This document shows, one piece after another, positions 22,176 to 32,550 of a stretch of 64,000 nucleotides of DNA (positions are counted from its first letter, which is position 1; the number at the start of each line of letters is the position of its first letter). Both the position numbers and the translations under genes were made by a program. This stretch comes from Cryptomeria japonica (lineage: Eukaryota; Streptophyta; Pinopsida; Cupressales; Cupressaceae). Location: assembly GCF_030272615.1 (NCBI RefSeq), contig NC_081415.1, positions 506,307,373 to 506,371,372 on the forward strand, given 5' to 3'. Under the pieces are notes generated by a model. That model ran no database searches. It worked only from the letters and a program-made list of their open reading frames with translations, and was not told the origin of the DNA.

Positions 22176-23885
22176 TCATGATCTGGAATTTGTTTGAGTA
22201 TTCACTTGATTGTTTGTAGAACTTGATCTAGAAAAAATGAATTTGGGTCGCACTGTGTTGGCATCAACAACACCATCATTGACTGTGTTCTTGTTTTTAT
22301 TCCAAAATCTTGGCTTGTCTTTTCCTTTAAAGTCATCTTTGTTTTCCTTGAATATCTTGATGACTCCTTGTTCAATTAGGACCTTTTCTGTTGCTAAGCC
22401 TTTTTCAATAATGTCCTTGAAGGTGGACAAACAAGCTTTCCTTAGATCATAGCCAATGTCTTTGTTAACATTTTGTGTGAACATTTCTACCATTTGTTTT
22501 TGGGGAATTTCACAAGAGCATCTGCTGGCTAGATTTCTCCATATTTGTAAAAATGATGCAAAGGATTCTCCCTCTTTTTGCTTGGTATTGCACAAAGTAG
22601 TGACTGATATGTCTGTCTCTATGTTGTAAGAGAAATGTTGAATAAATGTCTCTGCTAGATCACCCCATGACTTAATACCAGGTGGTAGTTGGGAGAACCA
22701 TTCCATAGCTTGATCACCTAAGCTTTGTGGGAATAATCTCATCAAACATGTCTCTTCTGCTGCTACCTCAATGCAAGCTGTGAAAAATTGTCTTATGTGT
22801 GCCTTAAGATCCCCTTTTCCTCTATACTTATCAAATTTAGGGGTCACAAAATGTGCAGGAAATGGAGGCATTGGAATGTTCTTGTCAAATGGATAAGGAC
22901 ATATGTCTCTCATTGTGTATGTTTGCTTTGGTGTATTTATGTCCTCCATTTTCTTTTGTAAGTCCCTGATTTGTTGTTCCAAACTGCTCTTAGGTGGAGA
23001 TCGACTTCTTGGACCATATCCTATGTTTGAGGTACCCATTGGAGGGGGAGCATGTTGCATATATGGATGATATTGATCATACACATGTTCATATGGAGGA
23101 GGTCTGTAATGATGCTGCGTATATGGACCACTTGGTATAGATTCATGTTGAGGAACACCATATCTATTTTGCGCATGTATACCATATTCTACAGGCATGT
23201 CATGTTCTATTGTGTTGCCCCCAAATTTGACATGAGGTTTCCTTGTGTCCAAATTTTGAGCATGCCTTTGAATATCCAATTGCTTTGGTGGTTGATCCTT
23301 GGCATTGGTATGTGATTGAGCATATCTGTCTGCATAAGAATTCCATAATGGTCTACGAAGGTAAGTATCATATGCTTGACCATGTGTATGTGAGACCTCT
23401 GGTTTTTGAAGCAAAGCTGATGGTGATTCAGGTACCATGTGTGGTCCTCTATTTCCTCCACTATCAGGTCTCCTTTGATCCATGTTGGAGTGAGGTTGTT
23501 GCAAAGGTCGATTTTCCATTATTTGAGACATGTCAAAATCATGAGGTATCTTGGCTCCACTTTGTGCCATCATTTGTAAGAAGTATTGTCTATCCCTCCT
23601 CATTATTTCCTCAACCAATCGATTGAAATGGGGATTCATAATGGATTCTTCCACATCTGCTGAATGTACTGAAAAGTTGTCCACATTGTCATTTTGTGTA
23701 GCATTGTTGTTTATAGTGTCCATGTTCTCAACATTTGGAATGTTTCTATAGGCATCCATGTCAGGTAATGTAGTATGATTAGAATTGAAAAAGATATCAC
23801 TGTCATACTCATAAGAACTCATGTTTGCGGACTCTTGAGCCTCTTTAGTTTCTCTCCTAGATTTTTGAAGATGGGTTTCAACCAT
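22176..23885 (-). pseudogene. gypsy-1 gag (capsid)
   Basis: The frame has 569 codons, starts at ATG 23885 and ends at TGA 22174-22176. The first half is low complexity, rich in His, Gln, Asn and Pro (residues about 40-290). The retrotransposon gag domain follows: FPQSLGDQAMEWFSQLPPGI, ETFIQHFSYNIE, KQKEGESFASFLQIWRNLA. The knuckle lies in the next open segment in the same frame, so the TGA is probably a point mutation. Gag forms the cytoplasmic particle. Confidence 0.9.
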
Positions 23886-24377
23886 GAACTAGGTATTGAC
23901 CAAGATGTGTGAGACTAGATGAAAAATGGAAAGAATATGGAAGACCAAGAGTTGGATGAAATGTAAATGAATCTGAAGTGTACTTGCAATGTCCAAAGTG
24001 TAAGACCAAGTATGTATGTAGTAGAGTAGGTGTAACTTCCAAAGAGAGGATAGTTTCTCTTGATGAGGTAAGTTGACCTTGACTCTAAGTAAGACCAAAT
24101 GAGACCCAAAGGTAAGAAACCTTGATGAGGGACCACTTAGCAAAGTGTTGTTGTATGTAGTGTGTTGACAAAGTATGATGAGGACAAGCAAGTGACCTTT
24201 TGACTCAAGTTTAGACAATTGTGAATGTAATGAGAGATGTAAAGCAATGATGGACTTTGTGAGACCCAAGGACAGGTTGAATGCTAAATGAAACCCTGGA
24301 GAAATGACTTAGGAAGCTCAAGAATTCTGAAACTGACTGTGTTTGCTTGCTGGACTGCAACGGTTTTTTCAATTCTA

Positions 24378-24570
24378 GACACAGACGCGCCTGTATACTT
24401 CACAGACGCGGCTTCCCGACACAGACGCTGCTCTGTTTAACACAGACGCGTTTCTGAGATTTTTTTGCCAAGTGTATTGTTGATTTTGTGGACACAGACG
24501 CGTTTCTGCCCTTCACAGATGCGGCTAGACAACAGAGATGCTATTATGCCCGACACAGACGCGTTTCTGC
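24378..24570 (+). repeat. degenerate ACACAGACGCG array, leader cluster A (about 8 units)
   Basis: Units ACACAGACGCG, CACAGACGCGGCT and ACACAGACGCTGC repeat every 18-28 bp. They are inverted relative to the 12047-12280 array. Confidence 0.85.
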
Positions 24571-25770
24571 AAATTTTGTGCAATTTTTCCAATCTGTGAA
24601 GTTGTTTTGTTGTGACCAAATCTAACTGTTTGACTGTTTTTCGTGACAAGAGGACACAGTGTTGCAAGTGTCTAGACTCCAAAATGACTCCAAGAAAAGT
24701 ATGTTGTTTGATGTAAAAATGTTTTGCATACACTTGAAGACACAAAAGACACAATGTTTTGTTGTTTGGTCTTGAATGTTTTGAATGTTTAACATAAGTC
24801 AAGCACAATTCTTATGGCTGGCCAAGACAATAGTTGTTGATCCCACATGGGGTTTTACCCCCGAGGCTACGCTATTCAGAGTGGATACTTAGATGCTCGA
24901 CCTCACTAGCTCCACCCTCGGCACTCACTTCTCGGGTCAGCCAAGCATCAGCCCCCATGAAAACTCCCTATGGCGAACTTTGTATCTCTACTAAGAACCG
25001 TATGTGTGTGGGCCGATACCAGAGGTCCGACCTCCTGCCCCAACAACTAGAAGGAATTGGGCTTCTAAAACAAAAAGGTGCTAGTAAAGGCATCCGCTCG
25101 TGTGGCCATACATGCGGCACTTTCAGCTCTGTAAATACAGAAGGCTCCCAGCCGGTAGGGGTTACGCCCTACAACTGATCAAATAAATTTGATCAAATGG
25201 GTTTATGGGGAGACATAGTGTCGGTATGAACTAATCAGCACACGTTATTCATATTTTTCACCATGAATACAATTATTTATAGTGGTTTGGAAGAAGATGG
25301 CTTTTCTTTTGCTACCACTTGGGTCGTTCTCTTCTCACTAGTAGTCCTAATGACCACATGGGAAGACAAGCCCTCTAAAGATCAAACAAAAAGAGCCTAT
25401 TGCTCCAGACACAAAAGACAATGATTCAATTTTAGTGCACCAATTGAAGTGTTTGCTAGTCTATGAAAACAAGGCACACAACAAAAATCCAAAAACCCTT
25501 GCCAAGGACCTGCAACAAAGAGTTGTTAGTAGTTTGGATTGTTTCAAATGATTACCCCTTCCTGCAAGCACACAAGTTAGGTAAATTTTAAACCCAAAAG
25601 ACTTTGTGAAAATAGGGGCTTTCAACCAAACGATTTTGCTTTCAAGACAAGCTGCACCACTTTTGTTAAGTAGATTTGAAAATGTTAGCTCAAAATAAAC
25701 CAGATCTGAAACCCTAGATGCAAAATCAAAAAACTGAATCAATAAAAACCCAAAATTCGAAACTGGTGAA

Positions 25771-26006
25771 CACTGACGCGGTTACCCTCTACACAGACGC
25801 GGTTCTATGATGCACAGACGCGACTACAGAACACAGACGTGCTTCCTGGACACAGACGCGGCTAAAAACCTCACAGACGCTCCTTACACAGACGCACTTT
25901 CCTGGAACCTGCAAAATAAAATATTGTCAATATCGTAGATGCGATCCCAGATGTCGCAGACGCGTCAAAAAATCAAAAACGCGATCCGAAAGTGCGCAGA
26001 CGCGAA
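25771..26006 (+). repeat. degenerate ACACAGACGCG array, leader cluster B (about 11 units)
   Basis: The same core occurs close to the PBS (CACTGACGCGG, ACACAGACGCGG, CACAGACGTGC, CGCAGACGCG). Decay of CG to TG is visible in several units. Confidence 0.85.
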
Positions 26007-26094
26007 AATGTCGAAAATATTGTCGAAAACATCAGATCTGCAACTTCAAAATACAAAATCTGCAACAAGATGTTAAATGCAAAAAGGGACAAGA

Positions 26095-26112
26095 GTCCCA
26101 CCGGGCGTGCCA
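26095..26112 (-). other. primer-binding site of gypsy-1
   Basis: The minus strand reads TGGCACGCCCGGTGGGAC, three bases after the 5' LTR end. TGG matches a tRNA CCA end. The cognate tRNA is uncertain; a Lys-type tRNA is one possibility. Confidence 0.7.
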
Positions 26113-26115
26113 AAA

Positions 26116-26892
26116 TGTATATGGTGAAAATGGATAACAATAATAACAATATTGAAAGGTTAAATGAATTCAACCACAAAACCCTAGCCTAACAACAAGA
26201 AAGATCCACCATAACATATGAAGATTACCTAAGACAATGCAAATCACATGAAATCACAAAGATTATACCATTACATGTCCAATAGGGTTTTGATCTCCAT
26301 TCTTCCTATCTCCATTGATCTTGCTTGATATATTTGCTCTCAGATTTTATGTGCACAAGAGCTCAATAAAGAATGGAATGTGGTTGCAAGTAGGATCGTA
26401 GTGTAGTCAATTGCATAAAAGATGATTAACATGAATGATTAGGGTTTGATAATGAAGGAAGCATCTCCTTATATAGAAGACACTATATGAAATGGAGGGA
26501 TAAGATTGAGAGGTGTAAAAGGAGGTCGGCTATGATTAGAGGGTAGGTAAAAGAAATAATAAAATAATGAAACGGGTAGGTAGTGTATGAATTAAGAGAT
26601 GAATGACATGTGTCATAGGTAGAAAAGGCTAATGCATTAATTAAATAAATAAAGATTTATTTAATTAATAGAAGAAGTAGGATAATTAAATAAATAAAAT
26701 ATTTATTTAATTTAAGCAAAGGATAATTTAAATAAATAAATGTATTTATTTAAATGAGAAATAAGGCTAGAAGAGGATAAATGAATTAATTAAATAAATA
26801 AAGATTTATTTAATTAATAGAAGAATTAGGCTTAGATAATTAAATAAATAAAATATTTATTTAATTAGACATGACAATTTTAGGTGTCTACA
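26116..26892 (-). repeat. 5' LTR of gypsy-1 (777 bp)
   Basis: It pairs with 10758-11519, with about a dozen substitutions in the first 520 bp by eye (just over 2%). The minus-strand TATATAAG box lies at about 26468-26475. The AT palindrome series occupies U3 at 26637-26870, upstream of the TATA box. Confidence 0.95.
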
Positions 26893-26897
26893 CAAAC

Positions 26898-27448
26898 CAA
26901 TGCAATGAAATATCTCATAAATCGGGGAAAGACAGAAAAACCCAATGGAAAAAAACCCTCCCCCAAAAGAGAGATGAAAGCTATACAAGAGAACTCTCAT
27001 AGAAGCATGTGAGGAACAAAACCACATGTGAGGAAAAAGTCCCCCCCATATGAGAGAAGAAGAGAAGCTATGAAGCCCCCTCTCAATGTAGAATCTACAC
27101 CAATGATAGAAGCTCGATGATGTATGAAGAAATTGCTCCACGAACATCGAACAACATTCCTCCCCTCAGGAAGAAACAAAACCAAAGGTGTATCCATGAA
27201 GTCTCCCCAGTCATGAAGGGAAGATGTATGAAAAAAACTCATGATGAATGAAGTCTTTGAAAACTGCTCAAGTGTCCCCATGTCGATGTTGAAAGATACC
27301 CCCTCCAAAGGTGGTAAACTGCTCCATATTGCTGAAAAAGGCACTCCAAGATCTAGTGGAGATGAATGTAGAACAAGTCTCAAAGACTCACATGTCTCCT
27401 CTAAACATAAAGGGACTTCCTCCAACTATTGTACATAAGAATCCACAA
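26898..27448 (-). other. copia-2 internal region after the acidic tail, no known domain
   Basis: A 142-codon minus-strand frame (27425-26997) is open but shows no retroelement motif. Integrase, RT and RNase H should be here in an autonomous copia and are absent. Confidence 0.6.
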
Positions 27449-28235
27449 TCATGTCAACCTCGAAAGAATGATCATGTAGAGAATGAACAAGAGGGTCAGA
27501 GTGTTCCTTCGCAACAATCGAAGAAGGATCATCAAAGAGAAGAGAAGATGAATATCATCAATGATATCTCCCAAATCTGCAATGTAGGAATCCGCAAACA
27601 AACCTGCAATGTTTGTTAAGTACTCATCCCATGAAACTGAAGCTGGAAGACATGAAATATCCTGTTGCATTGAATCACGAGAAGGCAAAACTGTTGCACT
27701 ATCTGCATCATCAGGTGCAATAGGTGATGTGATATCAATAGGAGGAGATGAAGTGCAACGCTCAAGAACGGGGTCACATGTGAGAATCCCCAAGTTCAAG
27801 TACCCAAAGTTCTCCTCAAAATCTGAATCATCACAAGAAGTGTGATCATCATGTGTAGAATCATCATATGTGAAAATCATCATCATCAACAAAATCCGAA
27901 AAGAAATATAACTGAGATGTATGATCAACCATCCCAGTTGCAATGATAGCTCTAGTCTCCAAGTCTCTAATGAAAACTAACTTAGGTGTGAACTCCACAA
28001 TTCTCTTAGTTGCACCATGTGTGATTTGATAGATGTAAAGGAGATTGTTTGTCAAGTGGGGTACACACAACACATCATTGAAGGAGTTATCCCCAATGGC
28101 AATAGTTCCTTTCCCAATCACATCCATGTATGTATGATTGCCCATCAAAATCTGCCGCATGGTGCAAGGCTCAAATGAAGAGAACATAGATTGCGAAGAT
28201 GCCATATGATGAGAAGCCCTTAATCTAGAAGCCAT
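27449..28235 (-). pseudogene. copia-2 protease-like segment and acidic tail
   Basis: The copia post-active-site motif is clear: SHHMASSQSMF, then IGKGTIAIGDNSFNDVLCVP and HLTNNLL. The active-site triad is destroyed: one frame reads W-L-L-D followed by TAA, and a 1-nt deletion shifts the rest. After FVDDDD a further frameshift at about 27880-27900 leads into an Asp/Ser/Pro-rich stretch (about 27870-27540) with no recognised domain. Confidence 0.8.
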
Positions 28236-29305
28236 CTCCCTGAATCATGACTTGAAGCAGCACAAAGAGCTTTTCCTTTTCTTGTCCCAAAAGAGTGAGT
28301 CTTCCCACTTGTTGAAGCCATGAATGTTTGTCCTTTCCCTTTTGATTGTGAGGAAGTGGAAGTTGATGAATCCTCCTTCTTGTAGACATTAGGCAAATCA
28401 ATGTTGTGCTTTTTGAGGATATGTGTGAGCTCATCAATCTTCTTAGAATGGCAACGATGCTCCTCATGACCAAACTTTTTACAATAGGCACAAGTAGGTT
28501 TCTCCCTCTTTGGTGGATTGTCCTTTTTGGAAGAGGACGAATCTCCTTGTTGTGGAGAAGATGATGCTTTGTCCTTAGGCTTTGATTGTCATTTCTTCTT
28601 GTTGGAGTTGACCTTTCCTTGATTTCCTTTGTTCCCTTGATTTGCCACTAATGCTTGAGACTTAGAAGTCTTAAGAATGCTCATGCTTATCAACTTATTT
28701 TGTTCCATCGTCAACATTTCGGCGAAAGCATCAAATGTAGGCATTGTGTAGCCTGAACCCATTGTCATCCTATGGGTTTGGAAACTAGAAACAAATGTTG
28801 CATATTCTTGTGGAAGTTTGCCCATCAATTTGAAGATCAATTGAGTATCCTTCTTATCAATGCCACAATCCTTGAGTTGTGCCCTCAACTCTTTTGCCTT
28901 AGTAACATAATCTTGTATAGTATCAAAGTTCTTGGAATCTAACATGGTGAGATCACTATCAATCTGATATCCCCTAATCTCATCAACTTGACCATACAAG
29001 TCTTGAAACCTTTATCAAGCATCCTTGATTAGAGTGCATTTCTCAATATAAAAAATGAGATCCTTTGATACATACTTTCTTAAGGTACCAATTGCCATGA
29101 TATTTTTAGTGAGCCAATCCAAGTGACCAATAGGATCAGCCTTAGGATCAACGGGAGCAACAATAGTTCCATCAATATAATGAGTTAGTCCTTTTTCCAT
29201 AAGTTTACTCCATGCATCAATTTTCCAAGTAGCATAATTACGAGGAGTTAAGAGGGGAAACTTAGAAGAACCCATAGCAGCAAAATGGAAAGAACACAGG
29301 AGCAC
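28236..29305 (-). pseudogene. copia-2 gag with zinc knuckle
   Basis: The gag (UBN2-type) start is MGSSKFPLLTPRNYATWK inside the frame from 29305. TGA near 29015-29017 breaks it. The capsid continues as YGQVDEIRGYQIDSDLTMLD and KLPQEYATFVSSFQTHRM in the frame 28999-28589. After another TGA, a canonical CCHC knuckle is seen at about 28455-28500 (CAYCKKFGHEEHRC). It would form the particle and package RNA. Gag is the best-kept part, as in gag-only non-autonomous elements. Confidence 0.88.
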
Positions 29306-30790
29306 AAAAGCACGAGAGACACCCCCCCCAATTCACTCAACCAAGAACCCCCCCCTCCCCCAAATGATGATTTTGACACTTTATATGTAGTGTGTGTACA
29401 ATAGGCCACTTGCAAACAATGGCAAGGTGGACTTTTGATTTTATTTTACAACTGCCCCAATAGGCTGAGAAATACAATTCAAAAGACTGGCAAGATAGAT
29501 CTATGCAATACAAGTGTCAAATTGGCCAAAAAATACCATATGTTGAAAGTATATCTTTTTACCCACAATGGATAAAAAATAATAGCATATTATGAGATTA
29601 GACAAAAAATTATTCACTTTCAAAAAAAAGGGCACCTGAAAAGGAGTTCATATGAGCCCAAACGGAGTCGTGGAAGTTGCAGAAATGGGGATTAGATAGG
29701 TACAGTCACCAAAAACTGAGATTTCTGAAAAATCTGTCCATCAAAATTAGAAAATAATGCCACCACAAGTAAATACACAAAATTATAGCCCATTTCAAAA
29801 AAATTGCACCAAGAAAGGAGCAAAAATTAGCAAGATATGGCCATTTGAAGTTGAACTACAAAATCAAAAAATTCAACGGAGGAGCCCTGCAATTTTTTTT
29901 AAATGATGATGTCATCAAAATACGAGGTTAAATTTGATGATCGTATGACCGTCACGAAAACTTCACCTCCCTGCTAACTGGGCGCCTATACAATACGGAC
30001 TAACAAGTGGCACGATCTGGTTGGTCGAATGTTGTATGGATCTTGTTGATGTGTCAAATGATGTGGGCGCCAACTGGGCGCTAACGTGGCGTACAGATGC
30101 ATCTGCGTGTCGTGGCGGGGTGCATGGGTGGAAGGTTATGGAGCCCGCGTGGCGCTACAAAGCCACGTGGTAGGGGTTGTTAGTGACGTGGTGGCTCGGA
30201 GGTCAACGTCGGCGGGGAGACAACGCGGTCGGTCAGCGGAGGAGTTCACAGGCGTCGTTGATGGAGGAAGGCAGAGACCAATCGGCGAGGGCCATAGGAG
30301 GCCAATGTCGCGGGCTGGGAGGCAGGGAGGTCAGTGCTGGCGGCAGGGCATGAACGTCGGCGGCGCTGCAAGGGTCGGAGCAGTAGCATGGTAGGGGCCG
30401 CAGCGGGAAGGACAACAGGGGGCCAACGGTGACAGGAGTTGCAAGAGTACAAGCATGGGCACACAAGATTTAAATACCTTGCAAGATGATAAAGACTTTG
30501 TATGGTGTCGGGGGGGTTGAAATCCCCAAAACAAAACAAAAAATCAATTTTTTTAAAAATTCACTGACGCCTTTTTTTTTTTAAACTCTGTCGATAGGAA
30601 AATGAAGTTTTTTGCAGAAAATAAAAGAAATTCAAAGCGAATTTATACTCAAAATTCATGGAAACGGCCACTCGGACCCAATGACGAGGTCAGATCTGGT
30701 CTAGGATGCCTCCAAAAGATGTTGCTCCGTAGATTTGCTTCTTGACGTTGCAATAACGTCTCTCAAAGACGAATCAATGACGCTCTAATG
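29306..30790 (-). other. copia-2 leader, non-coding
   Basis: About 1.5 kb between PBS and gag. The part at 30060-30440 is GC-rich and gives spurious open frames on both strands. C-runs lie at 29320-29360. No repeat array like those in the gypsy leaders was seen. Confidence 0.65.
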
Positions 30791-30802
30791 GCTCTGATAC
30801 CA
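30791..30802 (-). other. primer-binding site of copia-2 (tRNA-iMet type)
   Basis: The minus strand reads TGGTATCAGAGC, abutting the CTCACA end of the LTR. This is the standard plant copia PBS for initiator tRNA-Met. Confidence 0.92.
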
Positions 30803-31284
30803 TGTGAGATTTTGCCAAGATCAAGAGCTCAATGAAAAGTACAAAATAGAGAGACAAAATATAAGACAAGAATAAATTGCATTCTCATCAATAGATGAAT
30901 GATCAATAGTTCAATAGTCGTTACATATAATGAATATGAGCCTGCATATATAGGCAAGGCAATATGGATATGTGAGCACACAAATATGACATGTGGCTCA
31001 ATAAGAAACAAGGGTAGTTAGGAAATAGGTGTGGTAAGTAGGAGAAACAATAAAATATTCCACATAAGGTGGATCACCCACCGAAGGTGGAATTATCACT
31101 CTACAATAAGTGGAAATGAGTAACAAGATCACACCATAAAAGGTGGAAATTCTCCTACACACACTATCCCAATGTGGCACAAACACCCAAGTGTCTCATA
31201 CCCAAACTACTATGAAATGTATTTCTTACGTAAACTTAAATAAGGAGTAATAATATCCATGATGAATAATTATTTACGCCAACA
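30803..31284 (-). repeat. 5' LTR of copia-2 (482 bp)
   Basis: It pairs with 10146-10634, with about 30 substitutions by eye. The TATATA box is at 30947-30952. The right flank starts with the target copy GTGAT. Confidence 0.94.
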
Positions 31285-31289
31285 GTGAT

Positions 31290-31775
31290 GATGTAGCTTG
31301 ATGTAGGCTAAAGTCAATTTTGAAGAATGTAAGTATGATCCAAGGTTGATTATATGGAAAAAAGAGAGGAGAAAACCTCTTATATAGAGAACATCCTAAA
31401 AACGAAGGGTTGAGAGTAAGAGGTGGAATAAAAGATGGTCGACTGAGATTAAAGGGTAGGTAAAGGAAAATAATAAAATAAAGGGAGTGGCTAAAATAAA
31501 TGGGAGGAAAAAAGATAAATGAATTAATTGAATAAATTAAAGAACCTATTTAATTAATAGAGAGAGGGGGGACTACATAAATTAAATAAATAAAATATTT
31601 ATTTAATTTGAGAAAAGGAAATTTAAATAAATAAAAATATTTATTTAAATTAGGATAGAAAAGGCTTAGAAAAGGATTAGTAAATTAATTAAATAGATAA
31701 CAGTTCACTAGGCCGATTAATATTTATTCATTTAAGAGGTAATTTAATTAAGCTAAGACAATTCAGGTATCTACA
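31290..31775 (-). repeat. gypsy-1-family LTR, right piece
   Basis: It continues the LTR begun at 9921. A CCTCTTATATAGAGAA promoter region is aligned with that of gypsy-1. AT palindromes lie at 31505-31740, and the end is GGTATCTACA. It is more diverged from gypsy-1 than the gypsy-1 LTRs are from each other, so it is an older insertion. Confidence 0.78.
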
Positions 31776-32550
31776 CATTCAACATGAGGGGGTAATGATC
31801 CCTTCCACCATTGCATTCATCCTCTTTAATCAAGAGGCTGAGAAAAGATCACCGTAAATATCTACATAATTGGCAAATGGAGTCATATTAAAATTGGCAA
31901 GACCATCCCGATACAAAGAAAGTGCCTTGTCCACTTTCATCTTCTTTCCCATAGTTTTGACATTGAACACTCCAGTTATGAATCCTTTCTTAGGATTGGC
32001 ATTTAGCTTAGTAATAGCCAATAGAACTACATTTTTTTATATCTGCCTCCAATAGCTTATGTGTCATTTGTATCACCCAATAATCTAGCACCATGGGCTA
32101 CATGACAATGACAAAAAATGTCTCCAATAACTCACCATCATGTTGATGATTTCTTAACAATGAACCCAACTCAATGACATTCTTGATGGTTGGAAAAAGA
32201 TAATCCTCCTTGATAAAAAAAAGTCTCAATTGTGTATCCAAGTCCTCTTCAATGTAGTTGCAAGCCACCCTGAAATGTTTGGCTCAGCCATGTTTTCTCC
32301 CAGAAGCACATGAAAGCTTTGAAACCATATCTACTTTAGAACCCATATATTAATATTTGTTAATTATTATTATTTTATTTTATTTTTTTAAGGTAAGTGC
32401 TATCATTAATGGGGATAGCTCCCTATATTGCTTAAAACTATGAAAAATTACATATAGTTTAGACAAGAGAAACCTTGTCGACCATACACTCCCTACATTT
32501 CCCATACTAATAGACCATAATCACATATATCATCCAACACTACCCCAAAA
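31776..32550 (-). pseudogene. degraded coding-like stretch of unknown family
   Basis: On the minus strand, 32345 down to 31830 reads as coherent protein with two stops and a frameshift. It includes EEDLDTQLRLFFIKEDYLFP and, in a second frame, NANPKKGFITGVFNVKTMGK to MTPFANYVDIYGDLFS. I do not recognise the family. Residue composition is protein-like, unlike neighbouring spacer. The part at 32345-32550 is AT-rich and empty. Confidence 0.35.

Larger units (their letters stand above)
23886..26094 (-). other. gypsy-1 leader (5' UTR), non-coding
   Basis: About 2.2 kb lie between gag and the PBS. It holds two clusters of CACAGACGCG units. The block at 24830-25180, with GGGGTTTTACCCCCGAGG and AGATGCTCGACCTCACTAGC, is GC-richer and has no homologue recognised here. 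The short open frames look random. Confidence 0.7.
10758..26892 (-). mobile_element. gypsy-1: Tat-like Ty3/gypsy retrotransposon (16.1 kb), complete but mutated
   Basis: LTRs at 10758-11519 and 26116-26892 start TGTAGACACC and end ATATACA on the minus strand, flanked by a perfect CAAAC duplication. Element order on the minus strand is 5' LTR, PBS, 2.2-kb leader, gag, knuckle, protease, G-patch, linker, RT, RNase H, second RNase H, integrase, 3' region with an antisense gene, polypurine tract, 3' LTR. RT before integrase defines gypsy. The second (archaeal-type) RNase H and the antisense extra gene are Tat/Ogre-lineage traits. Eight premature stops interrupt gag-pol, so the copy is inactive although motifs are well preserved. 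Confidence 0.95.
10146..31284 (-). mobile_element. copia-2: non-autonomous Ty1/copia element containing gypsy-1
   Basis: LTRs at 10146-10634 and 30803-31284 are direct repeats with TGTTGG...TCTCACA ends on the minus strand. The 5-bp duplication GTGAT flanks them perfectly (10141-10145 and 31285-31289). A tRNA-iMet-type PBS follows the right (5') LTR and a polypurine tract precedes the left (3') LTR. Removing gypsy-1 and its duplicated target leaves about 5.0 kb. Internally there are gag, zinc knuckle, protease-like sequence and an acidic tail, but no integrase, RT or RNase H. That makes it a gag-retaining non-autonomous element. Confidence 0.93.

Noticed and set aside
24834-25178. 114-codon plus frame
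   Set aside because: Antisense within the gypsy-1 leader, no domain, composition like the surrounding non-coding sequence.
30086-30539. GC-rich open frames on both strands
   Set aside because: They lie in the copia-2 leader; composition alone explains the lack of stops.
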